NCBI RefSeq assembly: GCF_902459465.1
Contig: NC_047081.1
Coordinates: 10,259,883-10,323,882 of the forward strand
Direction of reading: 5' to 3'
Source of the DNA: Asterias rubens
Lineage: Eukaryota > Echinodermata > Asteroidea > Forcipulatida > Asteriidae
Length of the DNA stretch: 64,000 nucleotides
Below, in pieces: positions 1 to 12,761 of this stretch (the first letter of the stretch is position 1; each line of letters begins with the position of its first letter). The notes under the pieces are model-generated. The model was not told where the DNA came from. It saw only the letters and a list, made by a program, of their open reading frames with translations, and did not search any database. The translations under genes and the position numbers were made by a program.

Positions 1-3000
1 GATGCGGAGAGTGATGGGGAAGAGAGCAGCTCTGTGAGTGACGAGGGAAGCTTAAGATCCCTCGATGGTGATCTAGATCTTGGCTTGGGTGATTGTGACC
101 TGGTACAACCAACGGGTAAGATGTAATCCTAGGCTAATGGAAGTCTTCATCTCACCCCAAAGTTGGATCCGGATTGACAATTTGTTTTTTGTTTTTAAAG
201 AAAATTAGAGGGGATGGGCAAAAGCTATTAACTTGTCGTAAAATAGCGACAAACAAAAATTAGGATTTTGTGTCAATCGATTTTAAAAAAAAGGTTTTAC
301 AAAAATTGACGAACCAGTCAAAACCTAGCGAATCGAAATTCAAACCAACTGGTCGTGCTGGCTAGTTGAAAAAAGTGAAGAGCAATAGTGTACAATTCAG
401 TAATTTAGATTGACTTTTTTCCCCTTGCTTTTATTCAGTTGGTCCAATGGGCTGGCTTCACCGGCAGATGATGTCAGGCGTCCATCCACGTTCCATCCTC
501 TCAAAGCTCATACCGAACATGTCTGCATCCCTGCCGCAGGATCTAGATGAGTTTGAGGTGTGGTCTATCATCGCTGATTACTTCAACATGCTGCGGGAGC
601 CACCGCGGCGGAAAAAGCTGCAAGACGTGAACTCGTTTGAAGACGCCTTGAATCTGTTGCGGAGCTCCAAGAGGATCATGGTGCTGACAGGGGCAGGGGT
701 GAGTTCTATGCCTTTAAAAATGTTGGGGTTAACAAGCCAGGGACTTTCATATTTTTTTCTATTTTCTCAACTGAAAATATCACAGGTAACTTTTATTGAA
801 TCTTTCTAGATAATGTTGCCTATAAATCAGCATTACATTGATGAAAAACCAATCAAGATTACAAAGCCATGCCTGTAAGTCATCTTTGAGAGGGCAAGGC
901 CATTTTCATTTTGCCCAGGGCACTTCCATTAGAAAATCTTGAAGTCAAAAGGGAAAGTTTTGAAAAGACCAAGTAAAGACCAGGAGCAATGGAGGCCATG
1001 GATTCCACGGCCTGCGCTTAATTTCAGGCCAGGGTTCAGTTGTGGGAACCAGACCGCTGTAACAGACTCTGCCTTAGATTACTCCAAAATCCATACACGG
1101 TTCATTGGTTTTGAATTCCGATGCTTTTTATTTCCTCAGGTTTCTGTATCGTGTGGCATCCCTGACTTCAGATCAAGAGATGGTGTCTATGCCAGACTTG
1201 CTGTGGACTTCCCAGACCTCCCAGATCCACAGGCCATTTTTGATATCAACTACTTTCGACGGAACCCCAAGCCTTTCTTTAAATTTGCAAAGGTAGGCGG
1301 ACGCTTTCCGGGTTTCTTTGTCTCTCTTTTTGTTTCTTTACTTGTGCACATTCTTTTTTTTTAGGGGTTGGTACACAAACTACTAAGTACATAAATCAAT
1401 TTACAAAGCACTAAGCAACTTTGGGTTATTTTTATTGATGTTAGCCACTATCAATATCAATAACATATTTTTGGGGCTGGTAACCTGTTTCTGCTAAGCA
1501 AGATTATGTCTTTTCTAAGTATTATTTTTAACAGCCATGATGAATTTTAAATCAGACACTGTTCTTTGTTTCCCAATGTAGGAAATCTACCCCGGTGAAT
1601 TCAGACCATCCACATGCCATAAGTTCATCGCTCTCCTTGAGCAACACGGCAAACTTCTACGCAACTTCTCTCAGAACATTGACACCTTGGAACAGGTGGC
1701 TGGCATTACCAAAGTCTTGCAGTGTCATGGTGAGTCAGTCGTGTAGTCAGTCAGGCCTCAAGAAAACCCAAGGCACCAACAGCATTTGCCTTGGTGCCTA
1801 AGACAGGGCGACTAGTGTCGAAGTCGCGACTTTTTGTTGCTTAGGGGAGACGCGACCACTGTTTAATAACTACTCGGTTAATCGTGCCGCCACGACTACT
1901 TAAAAAATTTAACCAATTGTGTCGCTAACGACTATTCACGACAATATATTTTACTGACGAAACACAATCAGACATCAGTGGCACAATCCTTCAATCCTTT
2001 CAATAAACCTATCCAGTTCTTCTCGGAACTTTTCCTAAGCCATCAGTTCTTCAATGACTTTAATAGCTCAAGATTTAAAACTTTAAAAAATTGCTTTTTC
2101 AAAGCTCAAAAAAGAAAGTCTCTGTTTCTTGCCAAAGGTTCCTTCGCAACTGCACACTGTACGAACTGCAACTACGAGGTGGATGCGGACGCCATCCGAC
2201 AAGATATCTTCAACCAAGTGGTACCCCACTGCCCTCACTGTCCCAGGGACCCGGACGTCCTGGCCGTTATGAAGCCCGATATCGTCTTCTTTGGTGAAGG
2301 GCTGCCTAAAGATTTCTACCATTGCTTAGATGAGGATAAGGATAAGATTGATTTGCTTATAGTCATTGGATCTTCGCTAAAGGTGCAGCCGGTAGCAACC
2401 ATTCCAAGTAAGTGTCCAATAGAAACATGTCGGCTGGTTTTAGTGTTTGAGTTTTTTTCATTGGAGGGGTAGCCAGAGACACTTTATCTATATTCAGGCA
2501 TGGTACTCTTCCTACAATTTTGTTTGCCTTTTGAAAAATCAGATTTTCTTTTTAATAAGACAACCTACATCATGTGTACATGTAGGTCGCCCCTTGTACT
2601 TTTTTCCTCAATATTGACTCACCAACGAAAATTCACCTTAAATAATTTTGCTTGTTTTTTTTGTGTCGCTGCTTTTTATTAGCCTTCTTCAAATTTGTTC
2701 TTTTAATGACCATTTAACTTACCTAAATTAAACAAAATTATCTGTGACCAGAGTGTACAAATGTCTATGATATTATTTTTGTTTGTTTGGTTCTTGTAGA
2801 TGCTGTACCAGGCAATATCCCTCAGATTCTCATAAACAGAGAGCCACTCCCCCACATGAACTTTGACATAGAGTTGCTAGGCGATGGAGACGTCATCGTC
2901 AACGAAATCTGCCGCCGCCTCGGCGACGGCTGGGATCAAATCTGCGATGGCAACCAGCTGGAGGAGACATCCGAAATGCCAGACGTGCCAACTCCTGCGG

Positions 3001-4513
3001 GTTCCGACTCGGTGGGGAGCGATTTTGAAACCATGGTTACGCCAAAGAGGCCTGAGGAAGGATTTGAAGGTGCTGATAGCACCAGTTGGGTCGGTCGGTC
3101 ATCGGACGGTTCGCTGCAGTCTTGTGACGACCACGCAGAGGCAACTCATCAAGATGACAACTCTAAGGGAGAAGGACAAGGAGACATCAAGAAATCAACG
3201 ACGCCTGAAAGACTTTCCAAATCGCCGCATATGTGTAGTTCCGCTGAAAGGGCCTCATCAGCTGGCACTACTATTAAAATCAATACTGAAACTAACACAG
3301 TCAATTCAAAACCTGAACTTGATGAATCCTCAGTCAGTGAAGATGACACCCAGCAAGATCAGAAATCCCACCCCAACCGCTGTCTTCAGAGTAGAGACAC
3401 CAAGACCGTCAAAGATATTCGTGTAACGGATAAATCTCAGCAGCAAGACGGTGTCATTTCAAGCACAGTGTGTGAGGACAGCAAGCCACAGGGTGCAAAG
3501 CCTAACTGCACAAATGCCAATCAGTTGAAGAACGACCAAATCAGTCAGACAAATGAAGCCCAGAGGCAACAAAAACGGGAAAATCTAGAGGCTGAGAACA
3601 TTGAAAACACTAAAGATGCTCATACCGTAGCCAATAGGAGAGGGGACAACGACAACAATGAAGGCGCAACAGAGGAGGGCTCTCGAAGCTTGAGTAAGAC
3701 GAGTGCTGACCACACAACTCAACCAAAGAGGAAACGAAAAAGCAGCATTGCCTTATACTTACAATGTAAGTGGTTTTAAAATACAAAGTGGCGAGTAGCT
3801 CTTCAAGAGTATAAAATTGTTGTACAGTGTTTTAAAGAATTATCAATTTTTAAAATAAAATCAGCCTTTGAGAAAATTGTTGTTGAGGTTGGAAAGTGAG
3901 GCCACTATTAACAGTATTTGGGCATTTTTACTGTTTATTTTGGTTAGTAAGCAGTTTAAAACAGCAAACAACTTTACTGAAATATTTACCGGGACATTTC
4001 AAGTGGCTCCGTGGCGATGGGAGAGGGCTCTGTGTAGGCATGAGGTCTCTCCCATGTTACTGCTGGACAACCTGTTTGACGATAATTTGAAATTGACCCA
4101 TGATTTTATTTTTGATCACTACAGCATCTTCCTATCTGTTTGTTCCTCCAAACCGCTATATCTTCCACGGGGCTGAGGTATACCCCCCTTCCAAGTCAGT
4201 CAGCCCCTGCAATGACACCGATGACATCAATGACAGACATTCTGTCGACGACCATGACAACAGTGACATCGAGGACCACCTCCGTGACGTCATCGGCCAT
4301 AGCGAGGTACCGTCAACCAGCAATGCTCTGACTGGTGATCGTCAGCACGGGGACCTGCCCCCAGCGATGGATAGCCCTGTATTGCATCTCGGAAAGGGAG
4401 GCTCGTGTGAACCACAAGGTGACCCAGTGTTCTCAGATACCCACAAGGAACAAGAAAGATCTGAACTGCACGCTGAAAAAACTCCACTCAGCGAGGCAGA
4501 CGAGGGGGTATAG
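1..4513 (+). CDS. SIRT1: SIRT1, NAD-dependent protein deacetylase (5' partial)
   Basis: Nuclear class I sirtuin that removes acetyl groups from histones and transcription factors, consuming NAD. Seven exons are visible: 1-115 (continues from upstream), 439-698, 1140-1292, 1582-1729, 2138-2407, 2800-3765 and 4125-4513, together 766 residues. The catalytic core is intact: TGAG followed by [10 protein letters not shown] (NAD pocket), [11 protein letters not shown], the catalytic His in QCHGSFATA, four zinc cysteines (CTNC and CPHC pairs), [12 protein letters not shown] and LINREPLPH. Exon 6 carries a long polar tail with acidic, Ser and Gln stretches that is not conserved in detail. Exon 7 keeps the C-terminal regulatory hairpin segment [13 protein letters not shown] seen in vertebrate SIRT1, which separates it from SIRT2-7. 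The visible N-terminus is acidic and Ser-rich, like the vertebrate pre-catalytic region. The start codon lies outside the window. Identification is very secure; exon 1's left edge is unknown. Confidence 0.96.
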
Positions 4514-5494
4514 GGTGAGTTCTTTGGGGGGTAGGTGGAAACTGGACGTTTGTAAAAACCAACAAGAAACACTTTTCGAATGGGTAGGACATTTTCATTG
4601 GTGAAACTGGACAAACTGACCAAAAAAAAAGAGGGATGTTCAGTTAACAAAAATGTCTTTAAGATAGACTAAAATGAAAATATTCAGACATAAATTTCGA
4701 CATACAGTATATTTATCAGACGAGTTTTCTAAATCGAGGTAAATGACTGCTAAGGGGATGGTGTGCCATTCTATCATTAAATGCGGACAGGTTCTCACAA
4801 CACCTGTCTTTATGCTTTGTCTAAAAAGAACAATGAATTTGGAAAAATTATATTAGCAGTAATTGTTAAGAAAATAATTTATGCCCTCCAAAACTCATAT
4901 TCAAAGTTTTTGACTAAAGTGATTGGCCTACAAATTACCTCATACAATAGTCTGAATGAGAAACAAGGGTGCTTAAAGGTCACCCATTCTCTTTCCTTTT
5001 TCAACGCCATTATTTCAAAGGTATTCTAGTTTTACTTGAGTTTTTAGTTAGAGTATTTAAGATTTAACCTGACTTTGTTTCTTGTGTGTAATTGAAGATT
5101 GGCAAAAAGGTGATTGCTGATGCTGATTGAAACGATATCCAGAAAAATGTTATTTTTTATAAACATTTTCAATACATGTAATTATAACCGGGTTTGTGAT
5201 ATGACTTTAACGTTAACACTTTTTGCATGTTTTTAAATTTTTACCTGAAAAGAAAAAATGTAAATAATTATTGTAAATATTAGTATCTTCAACAGAAATA
5301 CATTTTTATATAGCAAGAGGTGTGTCCACCATGAGGGCCATTTGAAATTTTTCATTCATACGATGTAAATAATTTAAACAATAGTTGTGTTATTCTGCTT
5401 TTTAAAGATTAACCTTGGTGATTTCACCACAGGATTTTTGGCCCTTGGAAAGAGTCAGAAAAACTGTGACTAAACAGCTGGATTAAACTGTCTA

Positions 5495-5840
5495 TTAAAG
5501 GGAAGGTACACATTGGGTAATTACTCAACTCACAACAAATATTAGCTTAAAAACTGACTTGGTAACGAGCATTGGAGAGCTGTTGATAGTATAAAACATT
5601 GTGAGAAACCGCTCCCTCTGAAGAAGCGTAGATTTTGAGAAAGAGGTAATTTTTCACTAAGATATTAAAAGACTTCTAGCCAGATTGTCTTTTATTCCTA
5701 TCTGAAAGCACACATTTTCTCGCAACTTCGATGACCAATTGAGCCCAAATTTTCACAGGTTTGTTATTTTATGCATGTTGGGATACACCAAGTGATAAGA
5801 CTGGTCTTTGACAATTACCAATAGTGTCCACTGCCTTTAA
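5495..5840 (+). mobile_element. Palindromic TTAA MITE family A, copy 1
   Basis: Starts and ends at TTAA. The right end reads AATTACCAATAGTGTCCACT; the left end is a diverged inverse of it. The interior shares blocks with seven other copies in the window (for example GAGAGCTGTTGATAGTATAA and GATACACCAAGTG). The two ends are inverted repeats and there is no ORF, as expected of a non-autonomous DNA transposon; the TTAA flanks resemble piggyBac-type target duplications. Confidence 0.8.
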
Positions 5841-6103
5841 TGCCTTGGCCTGACATGTAGTCCTTGTACAATTTTCCTACTTTTTTCCAACGGACCAAAT
5901 ACCATGTCTGCAATAACCTTGCTCTATGGTATTACTTAGTAAAGTTGTTATCGAGAAAATTAGCTGTTCAAAGTTACAAGATTATATTTATTTTATTTGA
6001 CATGTAATGATGACGTTTTTAAATTTACAATTACACTGCCATTGAATTTCTTCTAGAGTAGATGTTATGTGCACAAGGGAACAAGACGATTATGACTACA
6101 CCC

Positions 6104-6497
6104 TTAAAGACACTGGACACTATTGGTAATTACTCAAAATAACTGTTAGCATAAAAACTTACTTGGTAAGAGCAATGGAGAGCTGTTACATTTAAAAACA
6201 ATGTGAGAAACAGCTCCCTCTGAAGTAACATAGTTTTTGCGAAAGAAGTAATTTTCCACTAAAATATTTGAATTTGCTTTGGAGACCTCGGAATTTTATT
6301 TTTGAGGTCCTGAAATCAAGCATCTCAAAGCACACAACTCAAGTGACAAGGGTGTTTTTTTCTTTCATTATTATCTCGCAATTTCGATGCCGAATTGAGT
6401 TCAAATTTTCAAGGGTTTGTTATTTTGTGCATATGTTGAGATACACCAAGTGAGAAGACTGGTCTGTGACAATTACCAATAGTGTCCAGTGTCTTAA
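6104..6497 (+). mobile_element. Palindromic TTAA MITE family A, copy 2
   Basis: Bounded by TTAA at 6104-6107 and 6494-6497. Ends are near-perfect inverted repeats around CACTGGACACTATTGGTAAT. It contains the central GGTC/GACC-rich stem (GAGACCTCGGAATT... TTTTGAGGTCC) typical of the family. It lies about 260 bp from copy 1 in the same orientation. Confidence 0.85.
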
Positions 6498-6900
6498 AAA
6501 AACAAATTGGTCTGTAGTTTAAACTTAGACAGTGATATTTTGCAGGTAGAAAAACAAACAAATGTCAAACAAATATCCAATGGGTTGGTAGTTATGTTTG
6601 TATTAAATTATAGGGTTTTCTGTTGTTATTTTGGAAGGTTCAAACCAGGGCTTAATTTCCCAGAGCTGCTCAATCAGGAAACATTGGTTAACAAGTAATG
6701 ATGTGCTTATAGCACAAATAAGCAGAAAACCCTCAACATTGAGCAATGGGCATCATACATCTTTAAAACTACCACTAGTTAAATTTTATCAAAAATTTTA
6801 CTCAGTTTGTTTTGTCACAACTTTTAACCATTATAAATTGAATTGAACCAATTTTGTGGTGTGGTTTTTTTGTTAATAATAAAGCAAAATGGCCAACCAT

Positions 6901-8365
6901 TTCTTCCTCATATTATTTCAAACCTATGAGTACGACTGCTGCATCCTAGAGCACATGTCTCAATTAAGAGTAGTCTTGAAATCAAGTCGGTAATTGTTAA
7001 GCGCGGTGTGGTCACGGGGACGATACACTCATCCTCGAGCCAGTATGTGTGTGAGTCAGTCGACAGCTGCCACGTGCTACCTATGACCGTTGCATGGATG
7101 TATAATCGCACTGTGACTGTTGCATGACGGCAGAATGTGTGTTTGTAACTAATAGGCAGCGCCTAACGACTTGTCATCAAGTCTAAATAAACAGGGGCTC
7201 CAAGGTCAAATTGAGCTTTGTGATGCAATCAATTTTTTTTTTTTTTTTGGATCTATAGTCCTCATGAAAGCAGGGACAAAATTAAAAGTCTCAAATCTCA
7301 CAATAAAAGGTTGTAATGGATGCCATTTTATTTAAACTCTTTCAAAACCAATGGGTCAGTACATTCCAAACGGGAGTTTCTGCACCAGTCATAACCACAA
7401 ACTCGATGCTGATGTTTCGATTGAATATCATCAGAGTTCAGGCATGAACTGACAATTCTTTCTGAAATGAAATTGCTCTCTTGAAGGGTATCAAAGATAC
7501 ATGTAGTAGCATTTTACACCTGTTATTTTAACCCAAGGTTATACACTTTGTGCTTTATTAGGTGACTTTGCAGACTTGTAATTTTGTCCAAATATTCGTA
7601 AGGACTCTATCAATAGACCCTTCCCATAAAATATGTAAATTGCACTTAGCGTGTGCGCACTAACGTTTTGGTTGGCAAAATGAGGGAAAATTGTGCTGTT
7701 TTGTACACGGCTAATGGGTGCGTGACGCACACGCGATTGCGCGTCTGCTTAGTGCACAACTCTATGGTGTTTGCCAACCAACAAGGTCTGTACGCATGCG
7801 TGAATGTAATTAGCATATTTCATGGGAAGGGTCCATTGTAAAATGAGTCGGTTTGATCATTGCTGATCACACCAGTGAAGGATAATTTAACCAAAAATAA
7901 TATTTTCTAAAAAGCATGACTTGGTTATTTAAATTTTTTGAATCAAAACATAGCTAGGGTAACAAAAGTTTAGTTATTTAATTATGTATGTAGTTAAACG
8001 TTTAGCCTGTTCATACTATGTTTGTGACTAACATGAGAGGAAATTAAAATACATTTATTTATATAGGATAATTTGAGTTGATTGTTTGTTTATTATTTGT
8101 TTTGTAATAATTTCTATCGTTTTATTTGGGGCATTGTGCCTGTTTTTAACTATTTCATTCAGATGATTTGTGTGTTGTTGTTTTTTTTGGGTTGGGGGTA
8201 TTTTTTATTAGAAACGCCATTTTCTTAACTTTGTGGAAGTGTTTTTTCTCTATTGGGGGCGGGGGGGGGGGGGGCGCTGCACTTGGGACGGTACAGATTG
8301 TGAACGAAATAGGACTGACTTCCAAAGAATTATATAGCGCCCTCTCTAGCCTAACTATTTCCAAC
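6901..8365. other. Intergenic spacer between SIRT1 and the membrane-protein gene
   Basis: Apart from the 7611-7838 MITE, this stretch shows poly-T at 7232-7248 and a 14-G run at 8261-8274, about 90 bp before the next start codon. No gene is visible. The last 100 bases are probably promoter and 5' UTR of the next gene. Confidence 0.4.
7611..7838. mobile_element. Palindromic MITE with AGACCCTTCCCAT ends
   Basis: The left end CAATAGACCCTTCCCATAAA and the right end are inverted repeats with a few mismatches. A second inner pair (GGTTGGCAAA against TTTGCCAACC) continues the palindrome towards the middle. There is no coding content. No clear target duplication was found. Confidence 0.65.
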
Positions 8366-9560
8366 ATGGCAGAATCTACGGAAGAAAATGCTGTGGCTAG
8401 CAGACGAACTTTAGACAAGATTTGCTACTCGTATTTACCCGTATTAGGGGCTGCAAGTCACACGCTGTTTGCCGTACACATGCTTGACAGGAATCTACTA
8501 CCAAGGTATGAAATATTTGTGATTATTGTAGCAATAAACGCAAAATAATGGCTTACATTGTTTCGCGTTGTTCGCCAAAAAAAAGGTACAACGTTGAGCG
8601 TATCCGTATGGGCCTGAAAATGAAACGAAAGTCCAACAAGACTGGTTTATTATGCACAAAGATTGAAATGGACCGTGGTAAGGGAAAAGGTACCTAGGTA
8701 TACAACTAAACATTTTCTTTGGGCATGAGCTGCCCACCTTCCTTTGGCTTTGCTTGGTTGAATTGTCCTTTTAACTGGGTCAAAGTTGCCACGCCCAAAA
8801 AAATAAAAATATTTAACATGAAAAGTGTGTTGTTATAACTTAAGACTACATGTATATTCATTAAGTAAACAACTGCTGATATATATTTCCATTGCTTTTT
8901 AAACTTTTTAGCCGCCGAAAAGATGATTTACGCTACTCAAACAAGTTAAACACATTTTAATAAATTTGACAAAACACTCTAGACAGCAGACTAAAGTTGA
9001 AGTAAGAAAGCTAGTTTACATCTGTATGCCTGCTAATTACTTGCTGCAGAAGTCTCCCGAATTCCAAAAAATCTGCTCCACGGTAGAATACGGAGCAAGA
9101 CAAGTTCTCAAAAGAACATAATCGACCTGGCAAGAAAATATACACGTGGTGTTACCGCAAGCCAGTATTGATACCTCACCATGCATTGCTCAAATCCAAC
9201 AGAACTCTGCTCATTTTCAACAAATCTAATCACTGTTTATGATTTGGTCTTCCCTCTCGCAGGTTGTTCCCAAGATGGCATCTCGGTGTCGCCAACAGTC
9301 TTCTCTTCAACTCTCACCTCGGCGTTGGGCTCTACATCTTCAATCGTCCCTCTCTGCGCGCCGCTACCATGCAACAGCGCATCCTCTGGAGCGTTTACAG
9401 CAGTGCCATGTTTAACTTTGGCTCTGTGCTTCTGTTTGCGACGGGGAAGCAACTGCTGACGGAAGACAGATTTGTTGGGACTCTCTACGCCATGTCGGCC
9501 AGTCTGTGCTTTCTGGTCGTTGGAAAACAGTTCTTTGATTTCTTGGACTCTCGAATATGA
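8366..9560 (+). CDS. Small four-helix membrane protein, two exons, family not recognised
   Basis: Exons 8366-8505 and 9263-9560 join in phase across a GT-AG intron to give 145 residues. The start has purines at -3 and +4 (AACATGG) and is the first in-frame ATG after the G-run. Four hydrophobic stretches lie at about residues 21-40, 53-73, 87-107 and 116-138. They contain small residues and scattered His, Asn and Ser (SHTLFAVHML, LLFNSHLGVGLYIF, SSAMFNFGSVLLFATG, SASLCFLVVGKQFF). Loops are short; the N-terminus (about 20 residues) is acidic then basic, and the C-terminus is short (FDFLDSRI). There is no cleavable signal peptide pattern. A small integral membrane protein of an internal membrane is the likeliest role, but I cannot name a family. 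The consistent splice and the composition make it a real gene rather than a chance ORF. Confidence 0.72.
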
Positions 9561-12500
9561 AGATACTCTGGGGAAAAGGATGGCTCAACTCAAACCCTCT
9601 TAGTCTTGAATCAAGACTCCTCCTATTATTGATATATTTGCCCATGATCTATGGCCACAAGAGGGCTCCCTTCCAACCTTAATACATTTATATGGCGCTT
9701 AATCTGTTTGCTCTAAGGTGCTTCACAAGAGTAATAATAATACTATAGCATTTATTAGGCGCACTTTACTGAAAACATTCAAAGGCGCCAGTCTTGAAGA
9801 AGAGTCATAGCAGTTTATGATAGCGATTATTTGCTTACAGAGCCCTCTATCGACAAGGCATTAAACAACAGGAGTAGAGCTTTCTCGATTATAAAACAAC
9901 AGGAGCGTCTTGAACGAAGACTACAAACCCATTCGTGGGATAGGTTGCTCAAAATGTAATTGATTCATCTAATTTACCCAATTTTACATTTGTTTATCTG
10001 CATTATTGCAAATTACAGCCCTGTAGCCTAATCATGGCCTTTTGCTTGATGAGCCATTATTAGCCTTAATGTTCTGTTTTTTCACCCCTCTTTTTTACTC
10101 TCATTTTTTGACATAAACAGTAACCAGTACTATGGAAGTTAAAGCCTAGGGGTTATTATCCACTGCATGCCATGTAGCCTTCTAGTTGCAGTGTCATTAT
10201 AAAAGTAGATGACATATCTAGGAGGACAAGTGCATTAATTGAAAACATATGTATATTTTAAATAATAATTCTCTTCAAAACTAAGATATCTGTATCACAA
10301 TGGCTGCCAAAATTAGCAAAACTTGTCTAGCTTGACTATGCACAAAGTTGAAATTAGATTAATTTAATGATCATTTAAAACAAATTTAAACTTCTAATTA
10401 TTTTTAAAGCAGTAGTACAGGTGTGGAGTTTCATCTTTGAGAGTGCAACGGCACTTCCATTAGTAAATCTTAAAGTCTATGGGAAACTTTTGAAGGGGCA
10501 CCAAGGTCATGCACAGAAGACAACAGAGGCTATGTCAGCAGGCGGGCCTGGAATTTCATATAATATGAGAGGGCAAGGCCAGTTTCGTTCTTCCATTGGG
10601 AAATAATTATTAGTTATGGGAAACTTTTGAAGGACAACAGAGGCTATGGCTTCCCTTACCAGGGGCGGATTGCAATAAAACGGTCTTAGTCAGCGGTCTA
10701 AGACCAGTCAGTTATAGCAGGCTATCTGCCTTAGACGGTCTTAGCTTAGTCAGTCATAAAGCCTGTTGCAATAAGACAGTCTTAGATAAGTCAGCGAAAA
10801 GTAATGCAATACGAACCATCGTCCCATAAGCACTTCTGCAGGCACTGGCGGTATGGCATTGTTCTTATTGCTTTGGTTTGAATCATCGGATATCCAATCT
10901 CTGAGTTGTATAATTTTTACTGTTGGGAACATGACACTTACGATACAAAGTATCATCATCATAATGCCTCTAATGGGTGTAATCTATTTCTAAAACACAA
11001 TCTCATCCTAGAGCTCTTTGTATCAAATCATCTACAACTAACAAATGCAGCACCAGGCTTAAGATTTAAGACTGGCTATAATTATAGACCACGCTATTGC
11101 AATCGGTCTATAATTAAAGACTGTCTAAGCGTGTTTCAAGTTAGCCGGCTATAGCGCATAGACCGGCTTAAGACCGCTTGGTGCAATCCGCCCCAGGTCT
11201 TGTAGTATGGTAAGATGCACTTGCCTTTTTACTTCTGAAATAATAATATAAATAATAAAAAATAATGGATAATTGTTTTTGCAAAGGATATGATGGTGTT
11301 GAAGCACGGAACATAAAATAATGTGTAGACAGTGTGCAAAGCAAAGCTGACTTTGTTGGAATTATTTTACCAATTATCAGTAAAAACCATTGCCTAATTA
11401 TTAGAAATAAACACAACTTTTAACTAAAACACCAACAAATGTGAAGTGATTTGAAAAGTCTTTGTGTCACATAATAGCATATTTTGTTGTTAAACAACCT
11501 ACACTGGGCATTGTATGGAGATTATTGCTTGAAACACTTCACTGTAATTATTTTGTAGTATTTCGTCACTCTAAAGCATGGAGCAATAAAGCCGCTCTAT
11601 AACAAAATATAAAACATTATGCAACTTATTGTTCCGGCCAAACTTTAATAATTATGCCTAACTATTTAAAAGGGATCAATGGGACAGACTTGGTTCAAAA
11701 ATTTCCCACATTCAAGTTTTAATTTGGCTAGCGCGAATTTTAAAAAGGACAACTTCAATTGCGGCCAACATCCCTGTCATTGATCCTCTTTAGTTGCCGT
11801 GTGATACAAACATGTAGCCTACACACATTGAGAAATTTCAGACTTTTATGTCTGTCTGAATTCTACAGGGTTTTTTTAAAAGATGTTTGCGGCCTGGCTA
11901 TAAAACGTGGGAATAATCATGTTTTCTTCACTCAGAATAAAGAACGGGATTGGGGAGGGGACAGGGCGCGCGGTGCCCCCGGTAAAAATTTTGAAAACGG
12001 AACAACTTTATAAAATCATCCCAGCCAGAACCCCAACGCAGGCTTTGGTCTAGACCTCTCAATAGGATGAACAGAAATTCCCCAGTTTAGAAGATTGATT
12101 TGGGTCTGAAATGCCGTTTAAGGCTGACCCTATAGCTGGACAAAGCACCATGCCCGCTTTTTGTTTTTGTTTAGTTTTTTAGTGATGACCCGCCCGATGA
12201 ATGCTAGTGCGCCGTTGCTCCTTGAAATCACTATAATAAAGTCGCATGCCACGGTTTACCGAACTTTTGATTGTAGTTCTGACCTTTTGGTCGGCAATTT
12301 CCCATACTGCTCATTAGAGAAAAAAAATTACAATTCATTATGGCCCAATTTCATAGCAGCAAAAACTGCTTGGGGAGCCGGGGGGGGGGGGGGGGGGGGG
12401 GACAACATTTCCTTGCTAACCGAAAAAAGGGAGGCCTACGGGGCTGCTGCAGCAAAAAGTTGATAAAGTTATTTGTAAACTTACTTTTTTTCTAGCAGTC

Positions 12501-12700
12501 TACGTGATCATTATATTAGGACGATGAAGGAATAAATCAACGGGCCAAAAACGGTAATTAGTTAACATTGATGAAAACAAAAAAATTGTGTTTTCATACA
12601 ATATTGCACATGGGGGGGGGGGGCGACAGTCCATACAATCCCGTCCACGAGAGGGCGCCCTCTTCAAGACTGCCTTGTGGACACGACGTTCCTTTAACGT
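9561..12700. other. Spacer between membrane-protein gene and CDK1 promoter
   Basis: The first few hundred bases are likely 3' UTR of the upstream gene. They contain a diverged repeat (near 9680-9800, TTTATATGGCGCTTAAT then CATTTATTAGGCGCACTTTA) of a kind dispersed in marine invertebrate genomes. A large palindromic element occupies about 10665-11207. G-runs of 23 (12379-12401) and 12 (12612-12623) lie just before the CDK1 promoter. No coding exon is supported. Confidence 0.45.
10665..11207. mobile_element. Palindromic element with CAGGGGCGGATTGCAAT ends
   Basis: The left end CAGGGGCGGATTGCAATAAA is mirrored on the right by GGTGCAATCCGCCCCAG. Inside, both halves carry repeated GGTCTTAG, CTATAGCC and GACCGGCT blocks that can pair with each other. 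There is no ORF of interest. It is a non-autonomous element of the same general look as those at 18560-18712 and 26390-27024 (GGGG-GATT ends). Confidence 0.65.
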
Positions 12701-12760
12701 GATTGGTCAACAAATATTCCCTGACGCCTTCTGATTCGCTACTTCGAACTTGGCGGATTG
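12699..12760 (+). promoter_or_regulatory. Probable CDK1 promoter: inverted CCAAT box, CHR-like TTCGAA and E2F-like TTGGCGG
   Basis: ATTGG at 12702-12706 is an inverted CCAAT box. TTCGAA at 12743-12748 fits the cell-cycle homology region consensus TTYGAA, followed at once by TTGGCGG (12750-12756), an E2F/CLE-like site. CCAAT plus CHR is the known arrangement of mitotic gene promoters controlled by NF-Y and the DREAM/MuvB complexes, including vertebrate CDK1. The position fits a transcription start near 12.76 kb. The motifs are seen; the function is inferred. Confidence 0.5.
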
Positions 12761-12761
12761 C

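Larger units (their letters stand above)
4514..6900 (+). other. SIRT1 3' untranslated and downstream region
   Basis: No coding signal. This probably holds the SIRT1 3' UTR. An AATAAA at 6878-6883 is a candidate poly(A) signal, although earlier A-rich sites could be used. Two copies of the palindromic TTAA MITE lie here (listed separately) and would be part of the transcript if the distal signal is used. Confidence 0.4.

Noticed and set aside
8155-8418. Minus-strand ORF with a poly-Pro run
   Set aside because: It is the complement of the 14-G run and the first exon of the membrane-protein gene; no start context or splice support.
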